This document shows, piece after piece, positions 51,201-62,000 of a stretch of 64,000 nucleotides of DNA. The notes beneath the pieces were generated by a model. The model ran no database searches. It was not told where the DNA came from and saw only the letters and a list, made by a program, of their open reading frames with translations. Numbering within the stretch: position 1 is the stretch's first letter; each line of letters opens with the position of its first letter. The position numbers and the translations under genes are program-made. The DNA comes from Varroa destructor. Its lineage: Eukaryota; Arthropoda; Arachnida; Mesostigmata; Varroidae. The stretch spans positions 17,820,030-17,884,029 of the forward strand of contig NW_019211459.1 in assembly GCF_002443255.2 (NCBI RefSeq). The letters are read 5' to 3'.

Positions 51201-54200
51201 CGTTAGGTTTGAAATTGATCTATGTTCTATTTACTGTTATATTTTACATCACAGACACCCAATATCAGATCTGGGACCCTTTCGCTGCCAAAGAAAACCA
51301 TGCTCTAAGTATCATTATGATATTGTTAAACCTATTATCTATCAATCTATTTGCGCGTCGCATTTCGAAAACCTCTATATTATTGTCTCGGCCTCGGAGA
51401 AAATGTATCACTTATATGATGATTTTCTCAGTTCTGTCGTAATGGCTGTGAACATAAATAGCATGATACTGGGTCAGGAACTGCTTTTGCAACCTACTTT
51501 TTAATGCCGCATACTGCTAAGCCGTAAGTGGACCAGCTTTGAGAACAGCCTACTTGCAAACTATTCCTTTTCTAATACTCAAGCAGTGATAACCGCCTCA
51601 TGTACATGTTAGATTAGCGCAGCGAGAACCGCACGAAGTATAGCTCGGATGGATCCTGCCGACGCAATTACAAATTGGGTCCTATTCTACGTATGTGCCT
51701 TACAACCAGCCTGATATGACAGGGAAAATTTGCATTATCACGGTCTAAAAATCTATGTGCGTAGTTGGCGAAAGATACTTCCGCAATGTAATGATCACAT
51801 TATCCTGTACTCAGTGGCTTATTCGTTATATACAATGTGTTAAAACACCGCATTACATGCTAGATTACAGTTAAAAGAGCTGTTTTTTATACGCTGTCGT
51901 CTGATTATTCAACAGGCATAGCAGAAAGCGACGCCAAGATAAAATAGCCGAGTTTGCTAATACGAAGCATGATGGAGAAAGCTTCTGGTGTACCAGAAGC
52001 CGTTACGTTATTCATTGAGTTAATATTTCTATAAACGCACTACATAACCAAATAAATATATACATAAAATGTAACGTCAACGTACACATATGGTATAATA
52101 TATATTATACCATATTTGTTGTTGACGTATATTGTTGTACTTCCTTTAACACAGGCTGGTCAGGATCCTTAATATGAAAACGCGTCCTAAACAAAAAAAA
52201 AAAATAACTATAAAATAGTTTGTTACTTACTTTCTCCATTGTTAGCTCCAACTGAGAAACAAAAAAGATTTCGACTCCGTCACTAGCAATCGTACGTTCG
52301 GACCACTGCAACAAAAAAGACTCGGCCTCGCCAACTTCAATAGGTTGCCAAAGTTAGCAGCTATTGGCAACCTATTGAATCAGCGACCAAACTTGCTAAA
52401 CCCAGATTCTTTTTTGGTCCACCCAAATTTTCTTCCTTCCAAGCTAAATACGCTAGTAAAAACGATCTTACTTGCCTCGTCATCGGTAGAATCGGCCGTT
52501 TTTCCAGCAACACTAATCGATCAGGACCGCTAACCTTTGTGTGGTGCTGTATACGTTACTACTCATACGTACATCATCGCTGCAATCAGTTAAGTTACAG
52601 TATCGCTACTGTAGAGCATATGGGAGCCAAAGTGCCGCAGGGTGCAGCCAAACGTTTGCAGACCTGTGGCTCTTCCGCAGTTATAAGAGCCTGAATGAGC
52701 CCTAGCGTTCTTCTCGACCGCCGACGCTGCCGTCGTCGTCCTTATGTTTCGCAGGCAGGTAGGCAGGCAGGCAGGCTGGAAATAACTTTACGGTAAAATA
52801 GTGATGGTTGAAGGACTGACCCGCAACGCCGAAAACAATAATGAAAAATGCAAGGGTTTTTCGGAGCACGGCCGCTGCGCGAACTGCTCCTGTCTCTAAT
52901 TTTGGCAGCTCTTGATCATGGTCACCGTTGCTCGTTCCGCCATTGTCGACTTGTACCGATTTCAATCCAGATTTTCCCCATTTTTCCTTGTTCTGGTTAA
53001 GCGTGTATTTTATGCTAGTTTTTCATGCACCATCGCCACAACCACTCGCTTCAGCTGCTATTTCTGTTGGTGCTCCAACGGCGATCGGTCATTTCGACTA
53101 ACAGGCAATAATCAGGTGGCTTAAACAGGCCAGTGGGCTCTCCCCGCATAAATCATCTAACCGAATGTGAGTCAATCACACATATACACACACACGGACG
53201 GTCGCCAATCCCGGTTACCGCTAATTTAATTGAGATTATCTTGCACAGCTTTTGTATCTGATGTCAGATGCTACATGTATGAGGATTAAAACACTGGGTC
53301 GTCTGGATAAAACTTTGCATGAGGTTCGCTTACACAGTAAATATTAGAAACATCATGCGAAGAGCATGGTGGTGAAGTTGAATCGATTTGTTCCAGAATA
53401 TTTATTATATGTCTTGAATACGCTCTAAACTATCAGGCAACCTGCTCCCATAGTAGATTACTATGGTAGCAAAGTAGATAGGCCGTTAGACTTAAAGCAA
53501 GAAGCTGCCAGTTCCGATAATAATCTCTCCCCATGTAACCCCATACTTCGGAATGTGCATTATTAGAATTTATGCACATTAATTGAAAAAATATTACCGA
53601 TCCTCGTGAAAACTTAGCGATATGAGAAAGAACTATCTAAAGTACAGGGACAGGATATGAGCTACGTTCCCCGAAAGGAGTTCGATTCAGAAACGTTACC
53701 ATTATTATTACTACATCTTCTCCATTTCAAGCAAGCACACGGGCTGTACACACAACGCTCTTCAACAATGTACATTTACTTACGTATTATTTTATTTTAT
53801 AAACAGGTGTAATAATCAGTGTATGTAATTAAGTAGTGGGCTAATATTATATAGTAGACAGATGGTTGGCTTGGCGTTTGCCAGTTCAAAATAAAAAAAA
53901 AATCCATACGAGCTAACAAACGTTTGTTGCCGTTGTTCTTTCCTTTTCCTTGACTTGTTCCCATCAATAGCAAATGTACGAGGCTGAGGACCTTAAAGCT
54001 CGTCTAGCGACGACTGGACGTGGCGGCGGAGAGAGTGCTAGACGTAAGCGGACGGTCCGACCATCTCCTTACGAAGCTCCTGGCTGCCAAGAAAGCTTGC
54101 AAGGATTGGCTACAACTGCGGGCGGAAGGTCTACATCGCTTAGCCAGAGGGTTACCACGCAAGCTGATGATACTGTGTCCTCATCGAGTGACGCGTGCCT

Positions 54201-55534
54201 CAGCATCCGCGACACAAGCAGGTAATTACGTCTACACTAACTATTCACACCACACTGCTCTGTATGCGTATATATCATACTGTATGATAATCAGTCATAT
54301 CGCCGGTGAACCGCTTATACCAAGCTAGGCGTGTGCGTTCGCGCGTACCCTTAAACCAGAAATACATGTTATATTCTTGTTTCTATGACAGATGTCGACT
54401 ACCCATAAGGCCAGCTTCAACAGCAACCATGGTTAGAAATGCAAAGGTTCTGAGCGTACGGAAGCAGCCGTTGACGCTTGTCGAGTTGCTGACCGCTGGT
54501 GTGGAGAGACCGCCACACGGACCTCCCCGCATTACAGCCCAACACCAAAACGGCCAGCGTGTACATTTGTACCAGCAACGACCAGTAATATCTGACATTT
54601 TCCCGCAACAAACCTCAAATGTACATCAACCGAGGCAGCACCAAATTTACCATCCGGTAGGACAATTTTCTCATCAGCAACAGCATGAGTCAGCCCCCTC
54701 AGTATTAACGAACCGGCTTGCAACCAGCGGGGAACGGTCGCATGAGCGTGATATCCTTGACCATAGTAGTACAGGGGATCGATCATACCCCCAGCAGCAG
54801 CAGCAGCATAGCCACAGTGCGATATCACCGTATTGCGGAAATAAGTCTGCCGTAGACGAAAGCGAAGCGGGCTCCCGTAGCTGCATCCTGCAATTGCTGC
54901 GTTGCCCTCCTGCGAGCAATTCGGTGGGCGAAGACATGAAACAACGGGTAAGACGATTATAGTACAACTGTTACGACTTATAAGGATCGTTTTCGTCATT
55001 AAGCCATTATTCCGCAATAATACGTTCTTATTCTTTATGTTAGTTATGAGGCATAAATGGTAACCACAATACCGCCGAATTTATTCTGTTCCATATCCTT
55101 AAATATACTGCTTTGAAACATTACCCTGAAACGTTAAACCAACTGGGAAGGTCGAATTAAAATTTGCTGCGATTTTTTTTTAGGCCTGGAGTCCCAGCGT
55201 CAGTTCCAATCACATGGCATTTCTGGAAGCAGTTTCTGTAGAAGGCGTTAAACGTTGTCAAACAGGAGCGTCACCCACCTCATCGACAATAGCATCTTCC
55301 GCGTCCTCGTCTTCGATCGCCTCAACTGCCCTAACGTCAACGACAAGTAGTGAGCCACTCGTGGTCGAAGCTGACAGCAGCAATCTTCCTCTGGACGCGG
55401 ACTTGTTGAACGAAATAGAAACGGGAATGTCGAGTGATGTCCTTCATTTCACAACGCAGCCCGTGATGAATGTAGGAATCGAAGAACAACAGTTTCAGCA
55501 GAACCTCACCCCCGCATGCTCGGTCACCCAGTGA
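36491..55534 (+). CDS. Unrecognised Gln/Ser/Pro-rich protein, tentative four-exon model
   Basis: The confident part is three exons (53971-54221, 54392-54947, 55184-55534) that join in frame with good splice sites and end at a TGA at 55532-55534. An eight-codon first exon (MYLIGLAV, 36491-36514) with consensus donor GTAAGT fits in phase 0 to exon 53971 across a 17.4-kb intron. That would give a protein of about 393 residues. The link is tentative: other first exons may exist in the GC-rich islands between. The protein starts with a short charged helix (QMYEAEDLKARLATT) followed by a basic patch (ARRKRTVRP). It is then disordered, Gln/His/Ser-rich, with the less biased segment MVRNAKVLSVRKQPLTLVEL and an acidic end (PLDADLLNEIETGMSSD) resembling activation domains. 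I do not recognise the family. A regulatory or transcription-related role is only a guess from composition. Confidence 0.5.
36599..36624. repeat. 26-bp AT palindrome
   Basis: The segment tagctatatatatatatagcta with its flanks is perfectly self-complementary. It lies 85 bp after the splice donor. Confidence 0.8.
37513..37542. repeat. GCAT-type tetranucleotide repeat
   Basis: Imperfect atgcatgcatgcgtgcatgc repeat, itself largely palindromic. Confidence 0.8.
38200..39100 (+). mobile_element. Decayed mariner-family transposon (transposase pseudogene)
   Basis: Broken + strand frames resemble mariner transposase in order. A segment VICEILFD, a stop, then LEHHIAIDE (about 38566-38640) corresponds to CEILL..FLHRIVTGDEKW. 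KDNAKPHSHA (about 38830-38862) corresponds to the HDNAxxH catalytic Asp motif. GVQKLPER followed by a stop and CI (about 39048-39080) corresponds to GIHKLPERWEKC. Several stops and frameshifts interrupt it, so it is dead. The upstream open frame (38353-38595) belongs to the same relic. Terminal inverted repeats were not located, so the borders are approximate. Confidence 0.6.
39217..39244. repeat. TA microsatellite
   Basis: (TA)14, just downstream of the mariner relic. Confidence 0.9.
40240..41130. promoter_or_regulatory. GC-rich island with open frames on both strands
   Basis: Locally GC- and CpG-rich, with overlapping open frames (for example 40402-40677 + and 40308-40664 -), which are the expected by-product of high GC. 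No domain is recognised. It is a candidate alternative first exon or regulatory island. Confidence 0.3.
42125..42142. repeat. CT microsatellite
   Basis: (CT)9. Confidence 0.85.
42590..43230. promoter_or_regulatory. GC-rich island
   Basis: Open frames on both strands (42819-43205 -, 43001-43306 +) without recognisable domains. It is similar in character to the other islands of this interval. Confidence 0.25.
43883..43898. repeat. Poly(A) run
   Basis: Sixteen consecutive A in AT-rich DNA. It may be a retroposed tail, but no element body was recognised next to it. Confidence 0.8.
44330..46770. promoter_or_regulatory. Largest GC-rich island, with CAG run and Ala/Gly/Ser-rich frame
   Basis: This 2.4-kb GC-rich block contains GCCGCC-type triplets, a (CAG)8 run and a + frame at 45701-46003. 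That frame is biased like a disordered coding region (MPSAALKGKADMTAAEGPVG at its start, PTKTQQRSRASSGGG later). No conserved domain is seen. It could be a 5' UTR or alternative first exon of the + strand locus that ends at 55.5 kb. Confidence 0.35.
46213..46236. repeat. CAG trinucleotide run
   Basis: (CAG)8; would encode poly-Gln in the + frame 46141-46449 if that frame were translated. Confidence 0.9.
48430..50540. promoter_or_regulatory. GC-rich island with tetranucleotide repeat
   Basis: GC-rich, with GCC/GCG clusters (50073-50150). A - strand frame (49083-48796) has a fairly protein-like start (HIVETVTRAVARASEKTLLE) but no known domain. The island is a candidate regulatory region or alternative first exon. 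Confidence 0.3.
49864..49890. repeat. CTGA tetranucleotide repeat
   Basis: About seven perfect CTGA units. Confidence 0.9.
52073..52130. repeat. Imperfect 58-bp palindrome with perfect 28-bp core
   Basis: The core 52088-52115 (atatggtataatatatatta and its completion) is exactly self-complementary. Outer arms acgtcaac (52073-52080) and gttgacgt also pair, with a few mismatches between. It can form a long cruciform or hairpin. It could be a tiny MITE or a fold-back remnant. Confidence 0.75.
52231..52305 (-). CDS. Possible - strand mini-exon (25 codons), unrecognised
   Basis: The - strand acceptor ttttttgttgcag precedes 52305, and the donor GAGAAA|GTAAGT follows 52231. Between them 75 bases are open, reading WSERTIASDGVEIFFVSQLE and then LTMEK. 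Both splice signals are unusually good. No further exon of such a gene could be placed, so it may be chance. Confidence 0.25.
52336..52379. repeat. Perfect 16-bp inverted repeat with 12-base loop
   Basis: Arm 52336-52351 (ttcaataggttgccaa) and arm 52364-52379 are exactly complementary; the loop is agttagcagcta. It starts only 30 bp from the candidate mini-exon on the - strand. Confidence 0.85.
52751..52776. repeat. CAGG tetranucleotide repeat
   Basis: Imperfect (GCAG/GTAG) repeat of about six units. Confidence 0.85.
53971..54221 (+). CDS. Exon of the Gln/Ser-rich protein
   Basis: The acceptor is cccatcaatag and the donor is AGCAG|GTAATT (phase 2). It encodes QMYEAEDLKARLATTGRGGG, a basic cluster ARRKRT, then a Ser/Thr-rich stretch ending SIRDTSR. 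The initial amphipathic segment could be the end of a coiled coil or zipper begun in an earlier exon. Confidence 0.65.
54392..54947 (+). CDS. Main exon of the Gln/Ser-rich protein
   Basis: The acceptor is tttctatgacag and the donor is CGG|GTAAGA. The exon completes the split Arg codon and encodes CRLPIRPASTATMVRNAKVL, then SVRKQPLTLVELLTAG. This is the least biased and probably most conserved part. A Gln/His-rich region follows, with a CAG run at about 54791-54807 and a short IxxLL-type helix (ILQLLRCPP). It ends in phase 0. Confidence 0.7.
55184..55534 (+). CDS. Terminal exon of the Gln/Ser-rich protein
   Basis: The acceptor gattttttttttag is strong. The exon encodes AWSPSVSSNHMAFLEAVSVE, a Ser/Thr-rich stretch and an acidic-hydrophobic end (LPLDADLLNEIETGMSSDVL). 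The last residues are Gln-rich, ending PACSVTQ before TGA at 55532-55534. Confidence 0.7.
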   Translation, partial: AWSPSVSSNHMAFLEAVSVEGVKRCQTGASPTSSTIASSASSSSIASTALTSTTSSEPLVVEADSSNLPLDADLLNEIETGMSSDVLHFTTQPVMNVGIEEQQFQQNLTPACSVTQ

Positions 55535-56080
55535 CACGCGAGCACTTACGGCTCTGTGTGTATCGTCGCCATTCTTATCAACTTTGTTAGCGATTATCCT
55601 CAAAACAATATTGTGACAACAGTTCGCCTATGGGAGGCACTGGGATATCGTTTAGCATTATATTGGCTAACTCATTCGCCGAGTCAATCCAGGTTGTTCC
55701 GGAGTTGCCTACCCTAATAAGCCCATTTACTTGACTACCGCCCATCTAAAGACTAGCGAATACGTCCCGCATGTTTATTTTCGTTGTTAGTCGATTAGGA
55801 ACGTTTCAAATCATCTGAGCGAAGTGCAATGGTGATTTCGAAATATATATATATTTTTTTTGTTTTTCTTCACGCTCACTATCTTGTTATAAGTACGATG
55901 ATCGTACAGCGAAATCTACACACTATAATATACTAGACCCATACGTAGCAAAATAGTAGAGGACGCTTACGCCAATCGCGTTACCGCCATCAATCAACGG
56001 TGCATTTGTGTATAATGTAAATGACCCCCTGCAGCCTTCTAAACAGACAACAGACTGAATAAAGCGTGCTGTTTCATTCT
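55535..56080 (+). other. 3' UTR of the Gln/Ser-rich protein gene
   Basis: About 520 bp of non-coding sequence to a canonical AATAAA at about 56057-56062, followed by a T-rich stretch. Confidence 0.5.
56057..56062 (+). terminator. Polyadenylation signal AATAAA
   Basis: Canonical hexamer in gactgaataaagcg, about 520 bp after the stop at 55534. Confidence 0.5.
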
Positions 56081-59000
56081 GTCTCTCACAGAGATAGCGC
56101 AAAGTTTGTTATTATTGGGTTTGTTTAAAAACATTATCAATGGCGTTCCTAATCCACATTAAGCATCAGTTCTATGACGGTCTGAGTTGTGTTTCGCAGC
56201 GTGCATTTTCTCTATACCAGGCGATATTTCGCTATTTCACAGAGTCGGCCCAATTGGTCCTCAAATGATACGAATGCACCACCTACGTCGCCCATACATT
56301 GTCGATCTGCTTTCAAAATCGTACAAAACATTCACTGCCCTACGATCGTGCTATCGGTCATCGGTTATCTAATTTTATAGGCGTGCATATGAGCCACCGA
56401 GCTGAGATGACGACAAATACTACCTTAGAAGAAATCGTAGTACAAGTGGTTCCTTGTCAAAGACCGTAACTAAAAAAAATGGTAGCTACACAGTTTGCTA
56501 TTATTTAGTGTCAGTATAATAATAATAGCAAAGTTCAAATATATAGGGTAGTAGTCCTATAATCGAGATCAGAAAGAGACTAGAATCTGTGCATGTGTAT
56601 AATGAACGTCGTGTTTCGGTTGGTTGTCATCTGTTACTGCTGTTGTTGCTGTTATTAAGATTTTGTTCAGTATTTATTATGCCTATAGGTTAGAACACAC
56701 GTCACGTTAAAAAAGGCGTATATATTTTCCCTTTTCAACTACTAAATAATAGATGAAATCATTCGATATCAACGGTATTATTTTGGTCATTTAAAATACA
56801 GTTATTAAGCATATAGAAAACCCGAGTGCATGTCTTAGACATTTACGTTTATGCTACACGTATTACTAAGATGTGAGCATGCCAGCCACCCAACGACTCC
56901 ACCTCTAGGGAACGATATCTATAATGACGCGAAAACGTTGCATTTTGTCCAGTGAACGATGTAAGATACGGTCACCCCGTCAAGTACAGCATATCAGCTT
57001 AGTAAATTGTCCTCATATATATATACATAGCTATAGAAGGAGATAGATAGATCCTAGGACTAAGTCCAACAGAGAGGGCCCGACGCAAGTGACATCTCTG
57101 TCAGATGCTGGCTTGATTAGTACATGAGTAAATAAACCTAATGCTAGAAGGTTCGTAAACAGTCCAATATGTGTTACATAATTGAATTGGAGACACCAAC
57201 CTTCGTTTTGTACAGACGCTAGAGCTATTTACTATCGTACGCTCGGTACCATCGTATCGACGGCAACTGGAATTCTGTGTCGTCAGTTATTTATAACCTT
57301 CCGGCACACAGTAGAAGGAACACTACTTTTAGTTTTGTACAAAATGCAAAAAATTGTCTAACTGCGTACGTTTATAGGGTTCTACAGTGCGAGAGTCGAT
57401 CTCGGCGATGGTCTATAGTATATGGAACTAGAAATGGAAACTAGAAAGAGTAAATTATACACAGGCTTTTAATAGATAAACGCTAAGAACTATTATCCCG
57501 CATTTGTCCAGCCACAGAGCCATTTTAAAATCAGCTCGTGTTAATGTCGACAAGGTATCTGGCGTCGGAAAACGTTGGAGGATAAACTGTCGGAATGCAA
57601 AAAGTGGCGCTAAAATTAAACTCATTTAGGAGAAGAAATAATGGTCCTAATCTGTGTCTGAAGCGGCCCTTTTGCGTCCGTAGTATGTGGCAAGCTCTTA
57701 TCATGGAACTTGGTACTGAATATGATTGCGACATGTAGCATCAACTACTCAGGGATAACGTCAAACTGTTTATATACCCTAAGGGTACTGATATACAGCA
57801 AATATATATACATATACACCCAGTGAACTAAAAATATATATAGCGAAAAAAAAGAGACAAATTGCGATTTAAAAACATGCCAAATGTCTATTAAGTTGGT
57901 ACCCGTTAAGATATGTCAATTGTCGGGTATAATATTATAATGTTATCTTATGTACGCCGATATTTGATGAGCCTCGGTTAAAACGGTAGCAGACTTCGCT
58001 TGTAATATCCAGTCATATAGTAAGAAGCAGAAGATGTCGCCCATCACGAGTCCGAGTCGAATGATAGACTAATCCCCGTTGATGAGCAGGCTTCCCGAAG
58101 ATTTTTCATTTTAAGTTCCTTAGACACTGTGTAGCAATTACCGTACAAACTAGATACTAACAGTATACTCAAGCGCATCTTCTTTTCTACAATAATCATC
58201 GGTATCACTACTATAATTAAGGTTCATCCATGATTCTCTACGTGTACAAAACGTAACCATTTTACGTACGTGTACACCTCTTCAAGCACTGATACATACC
58301 ATGTTTGTCTGTTTTGCGTCAAGAGTCGATGATTACTGAACAAACAGACGAAAGACAATTTAAGATCATTATGATTTGAAATTGTCACTTGTGAATCCAT
58401 ATCAATGTCGGCTTATTGTTCTTTTTTAAACGAATCTATATCGTTTTGTTTACAGTAATAAGCTTTGCATAGTCCGGAACATCGAGTGAACACTTCTACA
58501 ACATTGTACAATTCTCTAATCTATATACACCGATGTAACGGTTTCTTAGCTGGACCATATATAATTGTTGGCTCGTTGCACTATTATTATTACATACACG
58601 TACATAAATACAAGTCACATTCATTAATAATCTGATTCCAAGTACCTGTCGGCCCTATAATTATACAACTACGTGGTGTTGATTTACCGAACTATATAAG
58701 CTTTCCAATTTTTTTTCCCTGTTCATGTCTTGACCTATTCTCCCGAACGAACAAAAAACATGTTATTATTCATTAATCAATAATTATTAATTAAATATTT
58801 CTCTTATTAACTGCCCCTATCATCATTGGTGTGCATGTATGTATGAGTGTATGTCTGGTGAATGGGAGCGTTTTAGTGATCGCGCCGGGCAAGGAGTGAT
58901 CGGCCAGTGGGGTGTTAATCGATGTCTGTAACGGAAAACTGTTGTTAATGCATTCCGATAATTGCGAAGGGCAAAAATCGCTTTTGTATGGTTAACGAAT

Positions 59001-62000
59001 CACCGAATATGACGCTTTTGATAGGGTGGATTTTTTTGTTCATTTTTATGAAGATGACCATTTTTTAATATACCTTTTACCATTTTCCTAGGTTGTTGCA
59101 TACTTTTCGATTTCAATTACTCAGTTATGAGCAAGCTGTATGTATTTATTCATTGCTATACATATATATGAGACAGAGATAAAAAGCGGATATAAAAATA
59201 ATTGAATGGTTCCGCGTTGAGGGAGTTCATTTTGTTGGACACGAAGAAACAAGTAGAGAACGTGTTGTGATTCGCCAACGACGTTTTTCGGTTCTCTTCC
59301 AAAATCCAAATGTTATTCCGATTCCACACGTCTATTATGTGATAGTAATTATGTAATATTTTATTTTGATATTAATAAAAATAAAAGAAATGCGACCAAT
59401 GCTTGTAGTTTGCTTTTAAAACACAAGAACAGCAACAACAACAACAACGCTGTCTTCTTCAACTTCCCTTCCGTAGTTGCCACTCGTTAAAGACAATAGC
59501 ATTCATTTTCAACTCAGAACATGATCGTAATCTGCCTAAAAGGCACAGTTTTAAGTTAATTGTTAAATTTTAGTTTTGCTTTTCTCAAACTATTTTTTGA
59601 GACTGCACAAAGCTAGTATAGCAAGAAAATGCAAGTTTTTTAGAGGAAAAATAGCCATTGGAAGCTTAAAGATCTCATAACTGATAGGATTTTTCGATTG
59701 GCTATTCTTTCTAAATTAAAGGATAAAAATCCAAATTTTTCTAAAATTTATATATAATCACCCATATTTTGTGATAAGCGTTCATCTGGTCCACTTAAAT
59801 TTTTCGCTGCAGCATGGAGATAGATACTACAATAGGACAGATGTCCACATTAGCTTTCTTAATACTTTTTTAGATCGCTAATGTAGCGAGAGGGTCCTAT
59901 CGTGCAATCTGACGGCATACCTTGGATTGCCTCGTTGAGAGACCCTGTGCCCAAAATAAGTAGACTGAGTTGGAATGGTTGATGATCTCACTTCAACGTA
60001 TACGATGTTTTGACATATCCATTTGGGTCAACTTCACTAGTTTGCCGACGTATCGGCACATAATTGTGCTACACTGTTTGACAAAATATAAACGATAGTA
60101 GTAGCATGTTAATATCAGATAAAAGCTATGCAATAAGTGTGGAAAATTAACAGTTTGAAACTAACGCCTGTTGCAGTGTTACGCTTCCTGTCTTAAAATA
60201 CGAGAAATGGTTTTGATATACCTCGAGTGACGATAGTCAACAGACCACTGCCAAGGCTGTGTCATTTAATCTCAAAAAACCCATGAGCGCAAGGCAAATT
60301 TTGTCCCGGGCGATATTACTGCATCGCTTGTTAAGTCTGCGCATGCGTACGTGGGCACAACAGGACACGTCGATACGCTTATTTAGCTGCAGACGCCTCA
60401 CTTCATAACAACACAGATATGTACACTTAGCGGCGCTTTTTTTTTGACTGAGCCGTGGAAGCCAAATAGTTTCATTATGAATCATTGAAAAATAGTATTA
60501 CGAGTTAATGTGGTTGATGATTCGAAAATATGCAAGATGAAATGAAGTTCAGCGGTGAATCTGTATAGTACGCAAATCTCTAATAGATTCCTTTGTAAAA
60601 AAAAAAAACTTGCCTTCATACATTCGAGACAATAATTTCATTGTCTATAGAGTTATTTCTGTCATATACCTATGGTGGAAACTTTCTCCAGATCTTGAAT
60701 AGAACAACAAAATCAAGAACGATTAAAGCATAATTCCTTCGAGGCCTTGAACGGATATAATCCGGTGCAACTAGAAGCCACATCAAGACACTAACGTGAC
60801 ATTTTGTTTGACGTATAGTTTAGGGTACGGCTATCAATAAAAAGCTTCAATAATGGTAACAATAGGGTTGATTCTATTACCAGCTTTAAAAAAAAACTAT
60901 CATAGCCGTCCGCAAAGCTTCGAAAATCTCCGGTATATTTTTAATGATTTGGACATGTCGCATGTCATCACGTCATCAACCTGGCGATCGATCTTCAGGC
61001 TATGAGCTACCCACTCGACTGGAATAGATTTTACAAACTTATTCCTGCAACATACTGAAAAAATAATTTATTATTCAATTAGTGTGAGCGAGCTTTTTTA
61101 ACCACCCGAAGGTCCTCTCCAGACGACATTGATCAAATGTCCACTGGCCTTCGATTTATTTAGAGCTGATGAAATACAGCTTCAATTTAACGCAAACATA
61201 CTCGCCGTGTTATATTTTATATTACCGCGATTTGCCAACGCTTTCGACTTCACGGCTTTTGACGAAGTATTTAATTCAACTTTATGGCATAATTGAATTC
61301 CTCAACGGCATGGAGGACAAACGAACTCGAGCCGTTTAAAAGTAAAGGTACGACTCGGAGAGTTCAAGCCAAGCCACGCCTTATCTAAGATGAATGGCCA
61401 TATCTCGTATCCTGCAGCGCTTCATCAATCACGTCGCTTCTGCCGTATACGAGCTATAGAGCGAAGCCTCAGGTCGTTTAGTCAAAGAGGTTTAACATGT
61501 TGAAATATACAGCCCATAGCTTAGCGGAATATTCAGCACTTATCCTACATATTAACTTCGAATTGTATATCTTTGAATTACGCAAATCTTCTATAGAGTA
61601 AGGCTTGCCATTCCTGTCCTTGAGCACCTTGAGAACTTTAAGTAAGGGCTATGGATGTAAAAGGTTCACAGCCATCAAATAGCTCATTTTGGTTGAGCTT
61701 TTGGGGCTCGGATCTTTGGAAGATAGCCTTAGAATTACTATAAAAATTTTAGGGCTGTTGATCATTAATCGACTACTGTAGATACGATAAATCTAGATAA
61801 ATACTAATTTATACCATTTAGAAAAACCACCGATATAATTTAGAAAGTGCTTTTTTCTCTTTAAAGGCTTTGCTCCTCGATCTAACTTGGGGTGTGCATA
61901 CTAAATTTCAAATAACTTCCCAAGACAGTTTATATGTAATAGTGCTAGGAAAGGTCATGAGCCATCTTCAAACATTAATTAGATATGCACACAGGCTGAG

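Larger units (their letters stand above)
36515..53970. other. 17.4-kb intron or interval with GC-rich islands
   Basis: AT-rich DNA is interrupted by GC-rich islands at about 40.2-41.1, 42.6-43.2, 44.3-46.8, 48.4-50.5 and 52.6-53.0 kb. Each has many short open frames on both strands but no recognised domain. They could be alternative first exons, enhancers or noncoding RNA exons. The interval also holds a mariner relic, a palindrome and an inverted repeat, listed separately. Confidence 0.45.

Noticed and set aside
54532..55017. 161-codon - strand frame
   Set aside because: It is antisense to the exon at 54392-54947, which has good splice sites and frame continuity on both sides.
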